Under the pieces are notes generated by a model, which made no database searches, was not told where the DNA came from, and saw nothing but the letters and a program-made list of their open reading frames with translations. Source: Thereva unica (Eukaryota > Arthropoda > Insecta > Diptera > Therevidae). From it: a stretch of DNA of 64,000 nt. The stretch spans positions 68,991,470 to 69,055,469 of the forward strand of contig OX465284.1 of assembly GCA_949987705.1 (NCBI GenBank), read 5' to 3'. Position numbers and translations under genes: made by a program. Shown here piece by piece: positions 30,801 to 41,775 of the stretch (positions are counted from its first letter, which is position 1; the number at the start of each line of letters is the position of its first letter).

Positions 30801-31983
30801 TCGTGTAGTCGTGCCTAAGTCACTGCAGACCAATGTTTTGCAGCTCCTCCATGATGGACATTGGGGCATAGTAAGAACTAAACAACTGGCAAGGCGTTAC
30901 TGTTGGTGGCCTAACATTGATGCGCACGTACTTGAGAAAATCGGCAAATGTAAAATTTGTCAACAGACGTCCAACAATCCGCGAAGAGAGTTCCTAAACT
31001 GGCCTAAATCTCATTCGCCTTGGGCAAGGATACATTTGGACTTCGCAGGACCCTTTCTAAACAGTATGTGGTTGATTTGTGTGGATTCATTTTCAAAATA
31101 TCCATTTGTCACCAAACTGCACTCAGCGACATCTGAAACCACAATACGAGCTTTACAAAATATATTTGCGATTGAAGGCCTTCCAGACACTATTGTGACA
31201 GATAATGGTAGTCAGTTTACGTCAGTTGAATTTAAAAAGTTCTGCACTTTAAACGGAATCATACATCTGACAACAGCTCCTTTTCACCCCGCTTCAAATG
31301 GTGAAGCGGAACGATTTGTACGAACCTTCAAGGCAGCACTAAAGAAGACAATTCAGGATAGCGACAATGCTGACCAAGCGCTGCTAAAATATCTAGTAAC
31401 TTTCCGGGCAACGCCAAACACCATATCTAATCAATCACCAGCTCAATTACTTCATGGTCGTCAACCAAAAATCTTACTGTCGTTGTTACAGCCGAGAAAT
31501 AAGAGCCTAGGTTGTGCATCCCCTAAACAAAAGCCACGTCGATTCAAGATCGATCAGCCAGTCTATATCCGCAACTTCAGCCGTGGGCCACACTGGATTC
31601 CTGCTTATGTTACAACAACCTGTGGTCGAATGATGTATGGTGTTCGTACGCAACATGGACAATTTAGAAGACATCAAAACCAAATTAAGCCTCGCCTACC
31701 GGATGTTACAGATATCTATAATTCTGCTACGATTATGAGCCACCAGGTGACTAATCCAAATGAAGCTGAGCCTAACTCCCCTTCTAGTCCCAGGCCACTG
31801 AAGTGCCAGACAGCTCCCATCCGGGCTGAGTGTACACTGGATCCATCAAACTTAGGGCAGTCCAGAGCGCCTTCGCCAGCAAGCCGTATGTCGGGCGTCC
31901 TTGGCGTGCGTTCTTCACCAGCCGAGCTTCGACGATCAAGCAGGATTCGTAAACCCGTAGTACGATTCACGATCCAGAACTAG
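27814..31983 (+). CDS. Gag-Pol polyprotein of the gypsy element
   Basis: 1389 codons without interruption. Residues 1-250 are Gag, with a glutamine-rich start. Two zinc knuckles follow at about 265-295: CPGCGRQHPRQRC and CHNCHRVGHIAPVC. The protease core near 350 reads FQIDTAATCSIIG, with DTA where DTG or DSG is usual. The reverse transcriptase (about 525-690) carries RICGDFKAVN, KLDLSDAYLQV and the catalytic NYLDDIVV near 640. RNase H (about 780-900) has ATDASSYGLGAVL and YTDHKPL. The integrase has its His/Cys finger near 1013-1050 (GHWGIVRTKQ...CKIC). Its catalytic D, D, E lie in HLDFAGPF (about 1075), TDNGSQF (about 1130) and NGEAERFVRTFK (about 1165). The tail is Pro/Ser-rich. All catalytic residues appear present, so the element may be competent. 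Confidence 0.93.
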   Translation: MEEAVMAKLLKQQQAWMESMLQSQKLWMENQLKQQQLQTPESKGSQSQPHVPAFHPYDRCKDNWELYEKQLNQHFTAYSVTSEDRKRAFFLSWMGSDLFELLQNLFGLESFQAKSFKEIVEKLEGHFKSNVHVLASRYDFFKSRMKPGQTYAEWVVELRGLARRCQYVCGKEECKEEYIDELIRDMLVFNTPHDPVRIAALQKPNPKLSDILAIATTYEATEQTVKVIKGVSDSSTMEVWQMKNHIREKRSQVHYQERRVKSCPGCGRQHPRQRCKFLKATCHNCHRVGHIAPVCLQRKGTAREFHNQTKGKHCEKIQSIECFALQDEVRREGKKFLADVKINNVPMTFQIDTAATCSIIGRNSYIQLQSPPLKEVACVLKAYGASPVPVLGSINVEVNFDGIVKKNLPLLVVNIAEGSNIFGIDWIDVFEFKISRPLNEVLTIEKPVERAEISSICEQYRTVFSDDLGLCTSYEAHLHLKPQARPKFFKARPLPFSQTNAFKEEAERLVKLGVWEPVKYSNWAAPVVVVPKKDKGVRICGDFKAVNTQLDVDQYPIPRIEELFQKLRGGVRFTKLDLSDAYLQVKLDAPSKEVLVVNTPLGLFQYQRLPFGVASAPAMFQRLLEQITAGIPSCVNYLDDIVVTGRTDKEHFSNLSSVLDRLQSNGLRCNLRKCFFMKPAIEYLGHLISSDGVQPSESGILAIKKLPRPQNIKELQSFIGKINYYNKFVKNFSQLAAPLNKLRRLDEKFVWGHEQELAFQSLKDHIINTTKLSHFQDDLPLILATDASSYGLGAVLAHIAPDGTEKPIAYASKTLNEHQKRYSQIEKEALSIIYGVTKFNQYLYGRLFTLYTDHKPLVAIFNPNKQLPVSTAQRLQRWAITLMGYRFNIVYKPTEKHANADALSRLPAGPDPYFDLSEQSCLHLNYSEVLTDFPINAEAVARHTATDKVLQRVYDYISKGWPEKLAGIEEDLQAYFRRRYALSIQDGVIVLQTDCSRVVVPKSLQTNVLQLLHDGHWGIVRTKQLARRYCWWPNIDAHVLEKIGKCKICQQTSNNPRREFLNWPKSHSPWARIHLDFAGPFLNSMWLICVDSFSKYPFVTKLHSATSETTIRALQNIFAIEGLPDTIVTDNGSQFTSVEFKKFCTLNGIIHLTTAPFHPASNGEAERFVRTFKAALKKTIQDSDNADQALLKYLVTFRATPNTISNQSPAQLLHGRQPKILLSLLQPRNKSLGCASPKQKPRRFKIDQPVYIRNFSRGPHWIPAYVTTTCGRMMYGVRTQHGQFRRHQNQIKPRLPDVTDIYNSATIMSHQVTNPNEAEPNSPSSPRPLKCQTAPIRAECTLDPSNLGQSRAPSPASRMSGVLGVRSSPAELRRSSRIRKPVVRFTIQN

Positions 31984-31994
31984 CCTCGAAATTT

Positions 31995-32007
31995 GAGAGG
32001 GAGGAAA
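31995..32007 (+). other. Polypurine tract of the gypsy element
   Basis: GAGAGGGAGGAAA directly abuts the 3' LTR and would prime plus-strand DNA synthesis. Confidence 0.75.
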
Positions 32008-32153
32008 TGTAGTGTATTAAGTTTTATATCATAGTTGGCGAATTATTTTTGTTAATGATATTTATTATTTTTGTCAATAAAAGCTTCTTTTTGTTCTGAC
32101 TGTGAATCGGAGTTGACCGATTATTGATGAGCTGCTGAGCTGCGTATATAACA
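32008..32153 (+). repeat. 3' LTR of the gypsy element
   Basis: 146 bp, identical by eye to the 5' LTR, followed by the CTGAT target duplication. Confidence 0.92.
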
Positions 32154-32199
32154 CTGATTGACGCCAAGATGGGTATTTGGTCTGTAGAGCCATCGGAAA

Positions 32200-32400
32200 A
32201 CATGCAGTCCCAGCTTAATGTCTATGTCTATGTTACCTAAGCAAGTCAAGACCAAGAAATAGACGAAGGCCAAGGCCAAGAACCAGATGGTGTGACTACC
32301 TAGAATAATATTTAGGTTTACTAGAGGAATCAATATGGAGAGAAGTAGCATTGAACAGGAATTAATGGAAAACGCTAACAAATCAGTCTAAAGCCCATCC
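32200..32400 (+). pseudogene. Non-LTR reverse transcriptase C-terminal tail (relic)
   Basis: The plus strand reads RRRPRPRTRWCDYLE, then after a stop LLEESIWREVALNRN and WKTLTNQSKAHPE. This matches the GRPR-x-RW-x-D, then W, then R-x-W-x-x-L pattern ending RTE-type proteins. It lies directly after the gypsy insertion and may continue the relic at 27300-27540. Confidence 0.5.
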
Positions 32401-34001
32401 GGAGCCACAGAAAAGGCTCTTAAATAGACCGAATAGAGGCATGTTATTTGAATTATAGAAATGTGTAAACACAGGCTCTTTTCATAGTTTGTTTTTATAA
32501 CTAAACAAAACAAAAGAATATAAAATAAATCATATTCTAAAACTATAGAAACAAGCAACAGGATCCAAATACACGTAAATTCCATTAAAATAAATAAAAA
32601 AAAATCGATAAATAAAAACAAAACAAAAAATAATTAAAAACTACAAATGTATATTTCAATAATATTTATAAGTTACAAAAAAAGAAAAAAAAAAACACTT
32701 AAAATCTATATGCAAAAAGGAAAAAAAATGAATTAAAAATTTCTTTTCTGTTTTCTCTTTTTTAAATTAAATTACATTTTAATTAGATCCTAACAAAAAA
32801 ATATTTATAATAGTTTTCGTTCATTTTCAGTTTTAACTAATTTATTTAATTACACGACAAAAAAAGAATACATTTTTTTTATATTTATATATAAATTTTT
32901 TAACTAATCATTACACAAAAGCGATTTAAGTTAACAAACAAAAAAAGAAGCATAATAATTTTATGAAATTTACAAATTCCTTTTTATTTTTATATTTATT
33001 CATTTCTCTTGCTCTATGCACTTTCATAATTGTAATTTATTTTATTCATTTTAATATTGTTATCTAGTCACCACCAGCAATCACACATTTACAGTATTTT
33101 TTAATTAGTTTTTTGTTTTTATTCTTCAACAATTACTATAAAAAATCTCACTTTTTTGTTTTTATTTTTAAGTCATTGTTTTCTTTTTTATATATTTTCA
33201 CATAATCTTTTTTTTATTAATTAATTTATGTATCCTTTTTTTATACAACTGTTGCACGGTTTTTAAAACAAAAAATATTTTTATTTTAACTTTTACTTTT
33301 TAAAAAAAACTAGGTTTTTTTAGATTTATCTACAGTTCTTCTTCTTTTGGACATATATAACTTAAATAAGAAACTAAATACACATTACTCTTTTTACCTT
33401 CAACTAAAAATAAAATTAAATAATGTTTCATTTTATTACAAATAAATTTATCCTTGTGCAATTTTTATTTTATTTTATATAAATATAGAAATTAAATTTT
33501 TCTATTGTTTGATTTAATTCTTTTCAGTATTTTGTTATTTTTGTGAGAGGTTTATTTTTTAATTAGAGAACGTAAATTATATTTATACAAAAAATGCTCG
33601 TTTTTAATTTATCTATGAGCAAAAATTAATCGTTTCTTGTTTCATTTTTAAAAATAGCAAAAAGTTTGCTATCAGTTTATTACAATAAAGAAGTAATTTT
33701 GAATTAATTACTTCTATAAATTAAATTTAAATTAAACTAATTTAATAATGATTTTTTATATTTATATTTTTCACAATATTTTTGGAACATAATAATGAGT
33801 TGTAATAAAAACGAAAGTAAACCATGTCCTGTGTGTGTTACGTCGATAATTGTATTTATTTTCGTTCATACTATTTTCAATGAATATACGAATTGTTAAA
33901 TATAAGGAAGATAAATATTTTTGATTTTTAAGGTTTTTTATGTAAAGGTAAGTAAGGATTTTAAATGAAATTGGTGGTCTCATTGGTTATATAATTATAA
34001 A
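32401..34001. other. AT-rich DNA, no gene seen
   Basis: About 1.6 kb of A/T runs and no supported ORF. It could be 3' UTR or simple intergenic sequence. Confidence 0.35.
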
Positions 34002-34009
34002 GTTTTTCT

Positions 34010-34546
34010 CAGGGTTTGAAAGCAAAGTAAACTTAAAGCAAAGCACATATATTTAAGCTTACTTTGCTGATGACTGTGAAAGATGTTTGTTTCAAATTGC
34101 TGCGAATGCTGTTGCTTTCAAATTACTTTCAGGAGCATTCTAGTCCGGCGGCAAATGCTTTGGCTTTAAAATACTTTGCTGTGAAAAGCTTTCTGTTTGC
34201 TTACAGATTTTCAAAGCTTTCCTCTCCAAAGCCCATGAAATACTTTGCTTTCTTCAGCTTTTTTTGTGGTCAAACTTTATATAGTAAAATGCTACTTTGT
34301 TTCGAGGGGTGGAAACTTTTTTTGTATGTATATGTGAAGCATTCGCAGCCGGAACAGCATGCTCCAGCGTTTGTAAGAAACAGCGTACGCAGCAATATGA
34401 AACAAAAAAGCTTTCACAGCTTGCAGCAACATGATTGAAAATGTGATTGCTGTAAAGCAAAGCAAAGTAAATTTCTGTGGTCTTCTTGGCAGCAAAGCAA
34501 AGTCAACAGCAACAGTATCAAAATTGCAACAGAAATTTGAACCCTG
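34010..34546. mobile_element. hAT-type MITE with AAAGCAAAG arrays
   Basis: An 8-bp duplication GTTTTTCT flanks it perfectly (34002-34009 and 34547-34554). The ends are CAGGGTTTGAAAG at left and, read inward from the right, CAGGGTTCAAATTT. GCAAAG/CTTTGC motifs are repeated many times inside, in both orientations and densest near the ends. The 124-codon frame inside (34064-34438) is a by-product of these repeats; I see no transposase motif. Confidence 0.8.
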
Positions 34547-34639
34547 GTTTTTCTCTACTAAACTTTCATTAAAATTATTGCAGTCCTTCCAGAAATTTTA
34601 ATACGAAATTCTATACTTAGGGATATTTTTAAAAGATCA

Positions 34640-35165
34640 CAACACTACACGAGAAGCAAAAAGGAGATTGGCGCTGCGAAATAGAAGCTACTGTTGGTTA
34701 CGTAAACATATTTTAACAAGGAACATATCAAGGAGGACTAACGTTCAACTATACAGACCTCTTATAAGACTAATACTATTTTATGGATCTGAAGCCTGTA
34801 CATTAAAAAGTAACAAAGAATAGCTACTAGGGTATGAAGGAGTGAATGAAAATTTTATGTGCAGGAGAATGTACAATCATGAAATGCATTAGTTTTATAA
34901 AAAGGAACAAAATTCGACGTGTAAGACATGTTGAAGGTAGCAGTGATGACAATACAGCAAAACTTATGCACAAAAAACCGGATCAACATAGACATGGGGC
35001 GCCCAAATTAACAAAAATTAAATTAGAGTAGAAGATATGCAAACCCCAGGTATAAGAAATTAGAGACTTCAAGCTAGGGACCAAAAGTTCTGAAGGACGA
35101 AGTTGCACTTAACCAAGACCAATGATAAATTCTGGAGCTATTGATCATGATAGTTCCCCCTTTAA
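34640..35165 (+). pseudogene. RTE-like reverse transcriptase 3' part (relic)
   Basis: Plus-strand pieces read RRLALRNRSYCWLRKHILTR, NISRRTNVQLYRPLIRLILF and YGSEACTLKS, followed by shifted blocks like RMYNHE and a late GIRN-RLQARDQKF. This is the order of the region after the FADD box to the end of RTE-type proteins. Numerous stops. No 3' repeat tail was seen. Confidence 0.6.
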
Positions 35166-35169
35166 TTAA

Positions 35170-36070
35170 GCATTGAAATCATTAAGCACTTTTAGAAAAG
35201 AACGGCTTTTGTTGTATTTTTAAGCCGACTCCTTAGTCCTTAATTACCAAAAAAAGACCTTTTCGTAAACGCAAACGTATGCTTTGCAACGATGCAGCGA
35301 GTTCGTAAACGTAGATGATCCATAGTCATTGTTTCGGAAACATACAACTGTTTACTGCGCAACTGTGTCAAAGCAACAGCGCAGCCATTTTCGAATATAT
35401 GCTTTTGAGTAGTGGATGCAAGTTTTCCTTACTAAATGAAAATGTTGGTCCTTTTTATAATTGCATGGTTGCGCAAATCGGTCATTTGCATATTATTCAA
35501 AAAAGCAAACTTGTAAGCATCATTTATTCATAATTACAGCCTGCTTGGCAAGTCTACGCAAATCTTGTAACTACTTTTGTATGCCTGCTTATCTGATTAC
35601 AGAAGAAAAATCAATGTAGGAAAAGTGAAATGTCATTTGAAAAAGGTTCTTGGTTTTTTGACTTTTTTAGGCAAAGTTTCTGGGTTGCGCAATTGATTTA
35701 CTTGTCAGTTGCACATGCTTTCAATCAGGGAAGCAACCATGCAATTATTGCCCATTGTCTTTAATAGGTGTTTATAATGTATTTTTTAATTTTTGTCTTT
35801 TTCACTCCTATTAAAAACTTTGCGTTTAGGAACCCATTGCACGAAAAGACGAAGAAAAAAAGGTGTGCGCTTCTTTGTTGCCGATGCGTTGTGCTGTGCT
35901 TTGGCGTTTACGAACCAATCTTTAGTGAGTCTCATCCTTGATTCAAAGGGTGGCTGCAAACAGACAATCGCCCAACTTCTGAAGTCACCCTACTTTGTTT
36001 GTTGCATAATTCATGTAATAAAGTAATTTTCGTTTTGTGGAATTATCAGGCAGATAAACTCCTGGGATGG
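35170..36070. other. Unassigned sequence, possible old MITE
   Basis: TTCGTAAACGC-like motifs occur at 35264, 35309 and, inverted, near 35908 (GGCGTTTACGAA), which could be the ends of a 650-bp element. No target duplication or sharp boundary is visible. No gene. Confidence 0.3.
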
Positions 36071-36071
36071 T

Positions 36072-36171
36072 AGGGGTAGCACGTAAGTAGTTTCAATCGA
36101 TCTATTGATACAAAAAGTCAAATTTTTTGTATGAAGAGGTCGATTGAAACAACTTTCGTGCTACCACCCCT
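36072..36171. mobile_element. 100-bp hairpin MITE
   Basis: The arms GGTAGCACGTAAGTAGTTTC and, read inward from the right, GGTAGCACGAAAGTTGTTTC continue into AATCGA, about 26 bp with two mismatches, and both are preceded by an AGGGG block. The interior is about 40 bp. Confidence 0.55.
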
Positions 36172-36699
36172 GAACTCCACCTAGAACTTAATATTTTTAT
36201 GTTTATGGGTTTATGATATCGACATGAAAGTATTCAACTGATGAAATTCATTTTGCTTATACCGTGTACGGAGCTAAGTCTCTAAGAAACCAATAATGCA
36301 TTATAGATTTCAATCAATAACCAACTACATTTTCTTTCAGTAATACAATTTATTACTATTGGATAGATTATTTAGCGAAAAAGTACAGTAAAGGAACTTT
36401 ATGGTTAAATTAGCAAGTTAAAAACATTTAAAAGTATTAACCAAGGTAGGCTATTATGACTAGAAATTACATTAATAAGATATCATTTAATAAATCATCG
36501 AGTTGAGGGACAAAACAAGGTGGATTAAACATATGCATATGTTTGTCAGATTGCTTGGCTTTCCAATTCTTAATTAGAAAATACAGGGAGTTTTTAATAA
36601 ATAAAAAGGTCTGGTATTTAAAAATCCACTATTATACGAATAATATCAAAACCTAAGTAGAAATTTATACATAACATGATACAAATATCAGGATAAATT

Positions 36700-37480
36700 A
36701 TATTCTCCTAAGTTCTGCTTATAAACTATTCTCAAAGTTCGAAATCCACAATAGATTGCATATTCGCACAGAGACGATTCCTTGAACAAACACTAGAATA
36801 TAACGTAAGTAACTACTACATCTATTGATCTTTAAATTGCATATGGCTTAGTGGATCGATTAAAATCAAAGTTATATGAAACGATGGTAAAATGCAAATT
36901 ATATGTGGGAGAAAAACTGTCTGGGAACTTCACATCGAATAAAACCATCGATGACACGTTAAAATTGGCCGTCCGTTGTACAATTTTTATCTAGCAAATA
37001 TTATGAAGGAATCAAAAATAAACCCTTTAGGAAAACGATATGGCAAGTCGGTTTAAATATTGCCATTCGCTAATGATGTTGCTTTAGTCAGAATATGGGC
37101 ATTACCTATTGAGCAAACGTTCATGGCTTTCCATAAATCAACACGACATAATTAAGTTTGAAGTATATGCACAGAACACAAAGTTAATATAAGTTACACC
37201 AAGAAAAAACAACCCAATAATCGTTGAGTTTGAGTTAAACTCGAAAAAGTGAAAAGATTTCTTAAGTAAGAAAATATTGTGTATCGAGATAACGACATAT
37301 CAGACATAGAATAGAAACAGCGGATAACAGGTTTAGTAAAATTCTTCATATCTACTAGCATGGGCCATGGAATCTGAAGATGAGACGGCGCACTTTGGAA
37401 AGAATAATCTTAGAAAAAATACTCAGTTCTATTCAATATAGACATGGCTAGATAAGAAGGTATAATCACGAGCTACCCTA
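36700..37480 (+). pseudogene. RTE-like reverse transcriptase palm (heavily degraded)
   Basis: Fragments in order: a motif-A-like TSIDL-x-IAYGLVDRLKSK, YETMVKCKLYVGEKLSG, and ILPFANDVALVR, where the FADD box has become FAND. Further traces run to about 37480. The order matches an RTE-type palm, but only scattered residues survive. This is one of the oldest pieces in the window. Confidence 0.45.
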
Positions 37481-40430
37481 AAAAAGTCATAGATATAGTT
37501 ATATTCCGAGAGCTGAGTGACAACGCAAATGTACAAATTGGTTTGTGAATAGTGAAAGAACGTAAAAAACGATGTGGATATGGCCAGTAAAGCAAAAAAG
37601 AATAGGGCCCCGTTCATATTGAGGCAATATATGTTAACGGATATAACGCGAGTGATATACGATATGTGACGCGCACAACCAGATACTTGAAATCTAACGG
37701 GAGGAGATAAAAAAGATTCACAGTGGCGCGATATAATTAATCAACTGTACGTGGATGTTTATATCACTATACTGAAAAAGGCTAAAGAAGGTGTTAAAAT
37801 GAACTATCTCATTCATCTTGCTCTTAAAATATCAAAACAGTTAATAATTTGGTGCCCAATTGGAATTTGCACATTTAACACAGTTTAAATAGCACAACTT
37901 CTCAACCGGAAATAGGGTAACGCATTCCCTAAAGAAGGTATATGGTAAGCCTTCATTTAAGGTTACCAGTAATGCAAAAGTAAGGGATAGGTGAAAAGTA
38001 TTCTGAGATATGTGTCTCTCTCCCTTATGACTCAAAGAATAGGTCATATATATAATATGTAATAAAAAGCCTCCCGTGTGCATTCATAGAGAAGGCAGAG
38101 GTAATGCAAGCATGACAGGAACACCTAAGTAGTAATGCAGAGGTAAGGTACATAGCTTGTTTACATATCTTCCTTCCCTAGGACATCATCGTTAAAAAAG
38201 AAATGAAGTGGGCTTTCCAAAAAATGAGAGTTTTCAGGATTCTTCGATAAAACTCCCTGAATTTTGATTCATGTTGAGACAACTCTCGAGAAACAACTGC
38301 CGCACGTTAGTATGATTGTAGGGATGTATCCAATATTTTTTTCTAATTCTCATTTTACGTCTGAACCAATAAGCCACTGCAACGTCTTCCTCACTTGAGC
38401 TTTGAAGTAGGGAGAATTGTGCTCCCACCACATTTTTATCGCCCACGTCGCGCCGATATATCGCCCGCTGACCGAAAACCTCCGGCTATTTCCTGCACGA
38501 GGGGATGTAAAAATTTTCCCGCTTTTTCTTGCATGAGAAAGTAAGGAAACATAAATTGGGCAAGTTCGAGTGAATTCTTGCTCCCGCCTAGTCCTACATT
38601 CGAGAATCGAGCTAATTATTTTTCGATATGACATTCGTTCGACTGTTTCACGAGAATCGGACTAAGGGTCGCAATCAATAAGAGAGAATAAGTTAACTTA
38701 AAAAAAAACGTTATGGAACTAGAAGCATGAAGACATCGAAGCAACGGAAAGATAAAATGGAAAAAATATTTTATCGTGAATGTGAATGGAGAAGTAGAAT
38801 AGGAATCAGATCCCAATGGAGACAGATAGACGAGGAACAAGGCAGGAGACTGTAACATAATGATGATAATCCTTAAAACCTTAAAAATCAAATAAAAACA
38901 TTCATTTAAAAAAACATAATCTAGAAAATGAACACGTATTTTATGTAAAAATAATAATTACGAGAATTTTCCGTAATGGTTAAAAAAACCAATAAACAAT
39001 TTAAAAAACAGGAATATAAAAAATGTTCTTGAAACAAAATAAAAAATTATTAAGATTTAATAACGTTATTAAAATTCCAAAAATATTCTCCTTTCCATTT
39101 TTGAGATTCATAAATATTAAATTGTTAATAAAAATCCAACGTGAATCGTGAATGTCCTGTTTTTGTTGATTATTACTTTTAATAACATTCTTGTATTATT
39201 TTTGTTGTTTTACATTCATCTATTTCTCAAATTAATCGGAATATAATTATCAATTACAGTTCTGTTCAATATACAAATACAGAACTAGTTAATATAATAA
39301 TTAATTAATAACCGAATTTTGAGTTTTATGATGATATATGTATAAAAATGGACTGTCCGGGGTTCGTTTTCTTTTTACATAATTTTTATATTTTTGTTTT
39401 TTGATTTAACTCAATTTTGTGATAAAGAACATTTTTTTCTCTCTCTTTAAAATCACAATTTCGTTTTTGTTTGTAAAAGTGTGTACGTTTTTCTTTGTTT
39501 TGTTTTTTTTTAAATATTTTACAATTTTTTTATTTATATTTATTTATTATTTTTTTCATTTTTCCTCATTTTTTTTTTTGTAAATACACATCAAAACTAA
39601 TCAAAAAAGTTATTTTTTGATCACCCATTCTGTCTTGTAGGAGGGCGCGTTTAGATACTGAATGAATTATTTTTTACATAAATATAGTTTTAAAAACAAA
39701 TTGTTTTTTAAAATAAGAAATATTAAAACGAAAAATATTACTAAGCAAATTCACGTTAATTGAACGAACAGAAGCAATAATAATAATAATAGTTAAATAA
39801 GTAGGATAGCAAAAATTTCCAAAAAAATTGTTTTTTTTTTCTCTTTTCTGAAACTAGAATTTTGTTGTTATCAAATTTTTTTTGTTTTCTTAATTTTTTT
39901 TATCACAGTTTTAGCTTTTGATTGCTTTATCTTAATTAATAAATGGAAAGAAAATAATTTGAACAAAATGAAGAAGTTACATAGAAAATTGTGAATTGAA
40001 AGTGCAACATTTAAAAGTTTTTTTTTGTTGTGAAATTTTATTAAAAGGGAAAATTTAATTAAGAATTAAAAAACAGTATTTAGAAGAAACAAATTGTTGA
40101 TAAAATTTTGTAGCTTGGTGTGATTTTTGTTAAAAATAATAAAAGCCATTTTAATATAAGCGATAATTTTGTTTATGTTTAAAGAAGTAGCTGTAACTAG
40201 GACTATTAAAATGCAACAAACTAAAGAACTTTGTTAAACCTTGCATTTAAGATTAAAAGGTTAAGTTCATGCAGCATTGGAAAAGATTTAAAACTACAGC
40301 AGCAAAAATTCAGGATTAGTCTCTATTTCATGCTTAATGCTTAAACAAATCTTACAGTTAATAGATTGAAATCTGTTATAAATATGTTGAAAAGTTATAA
40401 TGATTTTTATAAATTATATTTTAACTGTAA
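37481..40430. other. Intergenic DNA, AT-rich after 38880
   Basis: No supported gene. A 94-codon minus-strand frame at 38350-38634 has no recognisable motif. The 37534-37585 stretch repeats 10145-10200. From 38880 to 40130 the sequence is almost entirely A/T runs. Confidence 0.3.
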
Positions 40431-40431
40431 A

Positions 40432-41024
40432 GGACCATTCGAACTATAGGGAACGTGACCGCCACGTTACGGAACGGCAACGGCACGTGAATTTTGCTGT
40501 CGATTCGCACTTAAACGTCACGTCAACATTATGTGAATTTTGCCGTTCAGTGTAAGAAGAATTAGATAGAGTATTACATTTCTTATTCCGTATTGCTAAT
40601 TTAAACTTCTAATTGGAATACCAAAATATAATAATAAAAATTTAGCAATGGTCGCTAATTTAATTTTGGATGAGGAAGAAGAAAATTTGCGACAAATCAT
40701 ACAGCGCTCCTTATATCGTCGAACCTTTTCAACTAAATTTTCATCTTCCATGATAAATTAGTTTAATACAAAAAAGATAAATGCTTGAAAAATTCGAAAT
40801 GCTTCCGTGACTACGTTCACATTAAACAGAATAGATCAGTCACATCAAGGCACGTCACGTCAAAATATAGTTTGAAACTAATCTTGACGGGCCGTTACGT
40901 TGACGGTCCGTAACGTTGGCTATATGTATGTGAACAAGCTGAAAAAGCTCATTGGAAGAATATTTGGAAGTGAGATTGCCGTTCCGTAACGTGACGTTGA
41001 TGTTCCGTATAGTGTGAATCGACC
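40432..41024. mobile_element. Foldback element with CACGTTACGGAACGGCAA arms
   Basis: The terminal 60 bp at left, ending in CACGTTACGGAACGGCAA, match the reverse complement of the right end, which carries the same 18-bp string. ACGTCACGTCAA and GTTACG motifs repeat inside. A short frame at 40648-40761 encodes 37 residues including LILDEEEENLRQIIQRSLYR, possibly a remnant of a transposase N-terminus. No clean target duplication (TAA at left, TTA at right). Confidence 0.6.
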
Positions 41025-41770
41025 TTAATAATGTGTTTTCTATTTAAGTTTTTGACTATAGAATTAAGAAATAATGTATTTATTGGTTGTCCATTAAACG
41101 ATAGTACATTATTTATGAAAAATTTAGTAATTTACTGGTAAATTCATTTATATTTCTTTATATGTTTATATGTCCTATTCGACTATCTGACCGTTTATCC
41201 GATTAGGTATTTGACTATCTAACTTTATACTTTTTTGCCAGTTATTTCCTTTGCTTGTTTGTTTAAAAAACCCTTCTAAACGACGGAACAAATTTTGGTG
41301 AAACTTTCATAGACTACAGAAACACTTTCTGACGACATTTTAAAACTTCTTTAAATCTTGGCTAAGTCAATGATATCGAAGATGTAAATAAATAAATGGC
41401 TAACTAAAAACACGATAGGAGAGGGTGAAGGCCTAGTTACATTGCAGCGTGAGCTGAACAAATTTCAACTTCTATGCGAGACATAACCTCAATTGGCAAT
41501 TAAAAAAAGTGTTAGTAGGCAATGCAAAAAAAGTTTTACTTTTTTTATGAAACGAACTCTGCCGATTTTGTTGATACTCTACAGCAATTAACGCACTTTA
41601 TCTATCAAATAACGCAATACTAAGCTGTTATGTGCGAGGTTGCGAAAAGTCATGCTCAGCTAAGCTAAGCAACGCAACGCAATGCTGCTATGAGTCGGGT
41701 CGTTTCCTAGTCGTGGCTGTTTCCTAGTTATTTTCTGAAAAGCGAGGGTAACTACGGTAGTCAACAAAAC
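41025..41770. other. Intergenic DNA, nothing recognised
   Basis: No gene, RNA or paired terminal repeat seen. Confidence 0.3.
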
Positions 41771-41775
41771 ATACC

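Larger units (their letters stand above)
27609..32153 (+). mobile_element. Complete Ty3/gypsy LTR retrotransposon
   Basis: A 4545-bp element with 146-bp LTRs that are identical by eye, a 5-bp target duplication CTGAT (27604-27608 and 32154-32158), a primer binding site, one gag-pol frame of 1389 codons and a purine tract before the 3' LTR. There is no env frame. Short LTRs, one fused frame and a serine-tRNA type primer site fit the Mag clade, an inference. Identical LTRs and an open frame imply a recent insertion. Confidence 0.93.

Noticed and set aside
35262..35920. Possible 650-bp MITE with TTCGTAAACGC ends
   Set aside because: Inverted match is short, boundaries are vague and no target duplication was found.
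38350..38634. 94-codon minus-strand frame
   Set aside because: No motif and no context; chance ORF likely.
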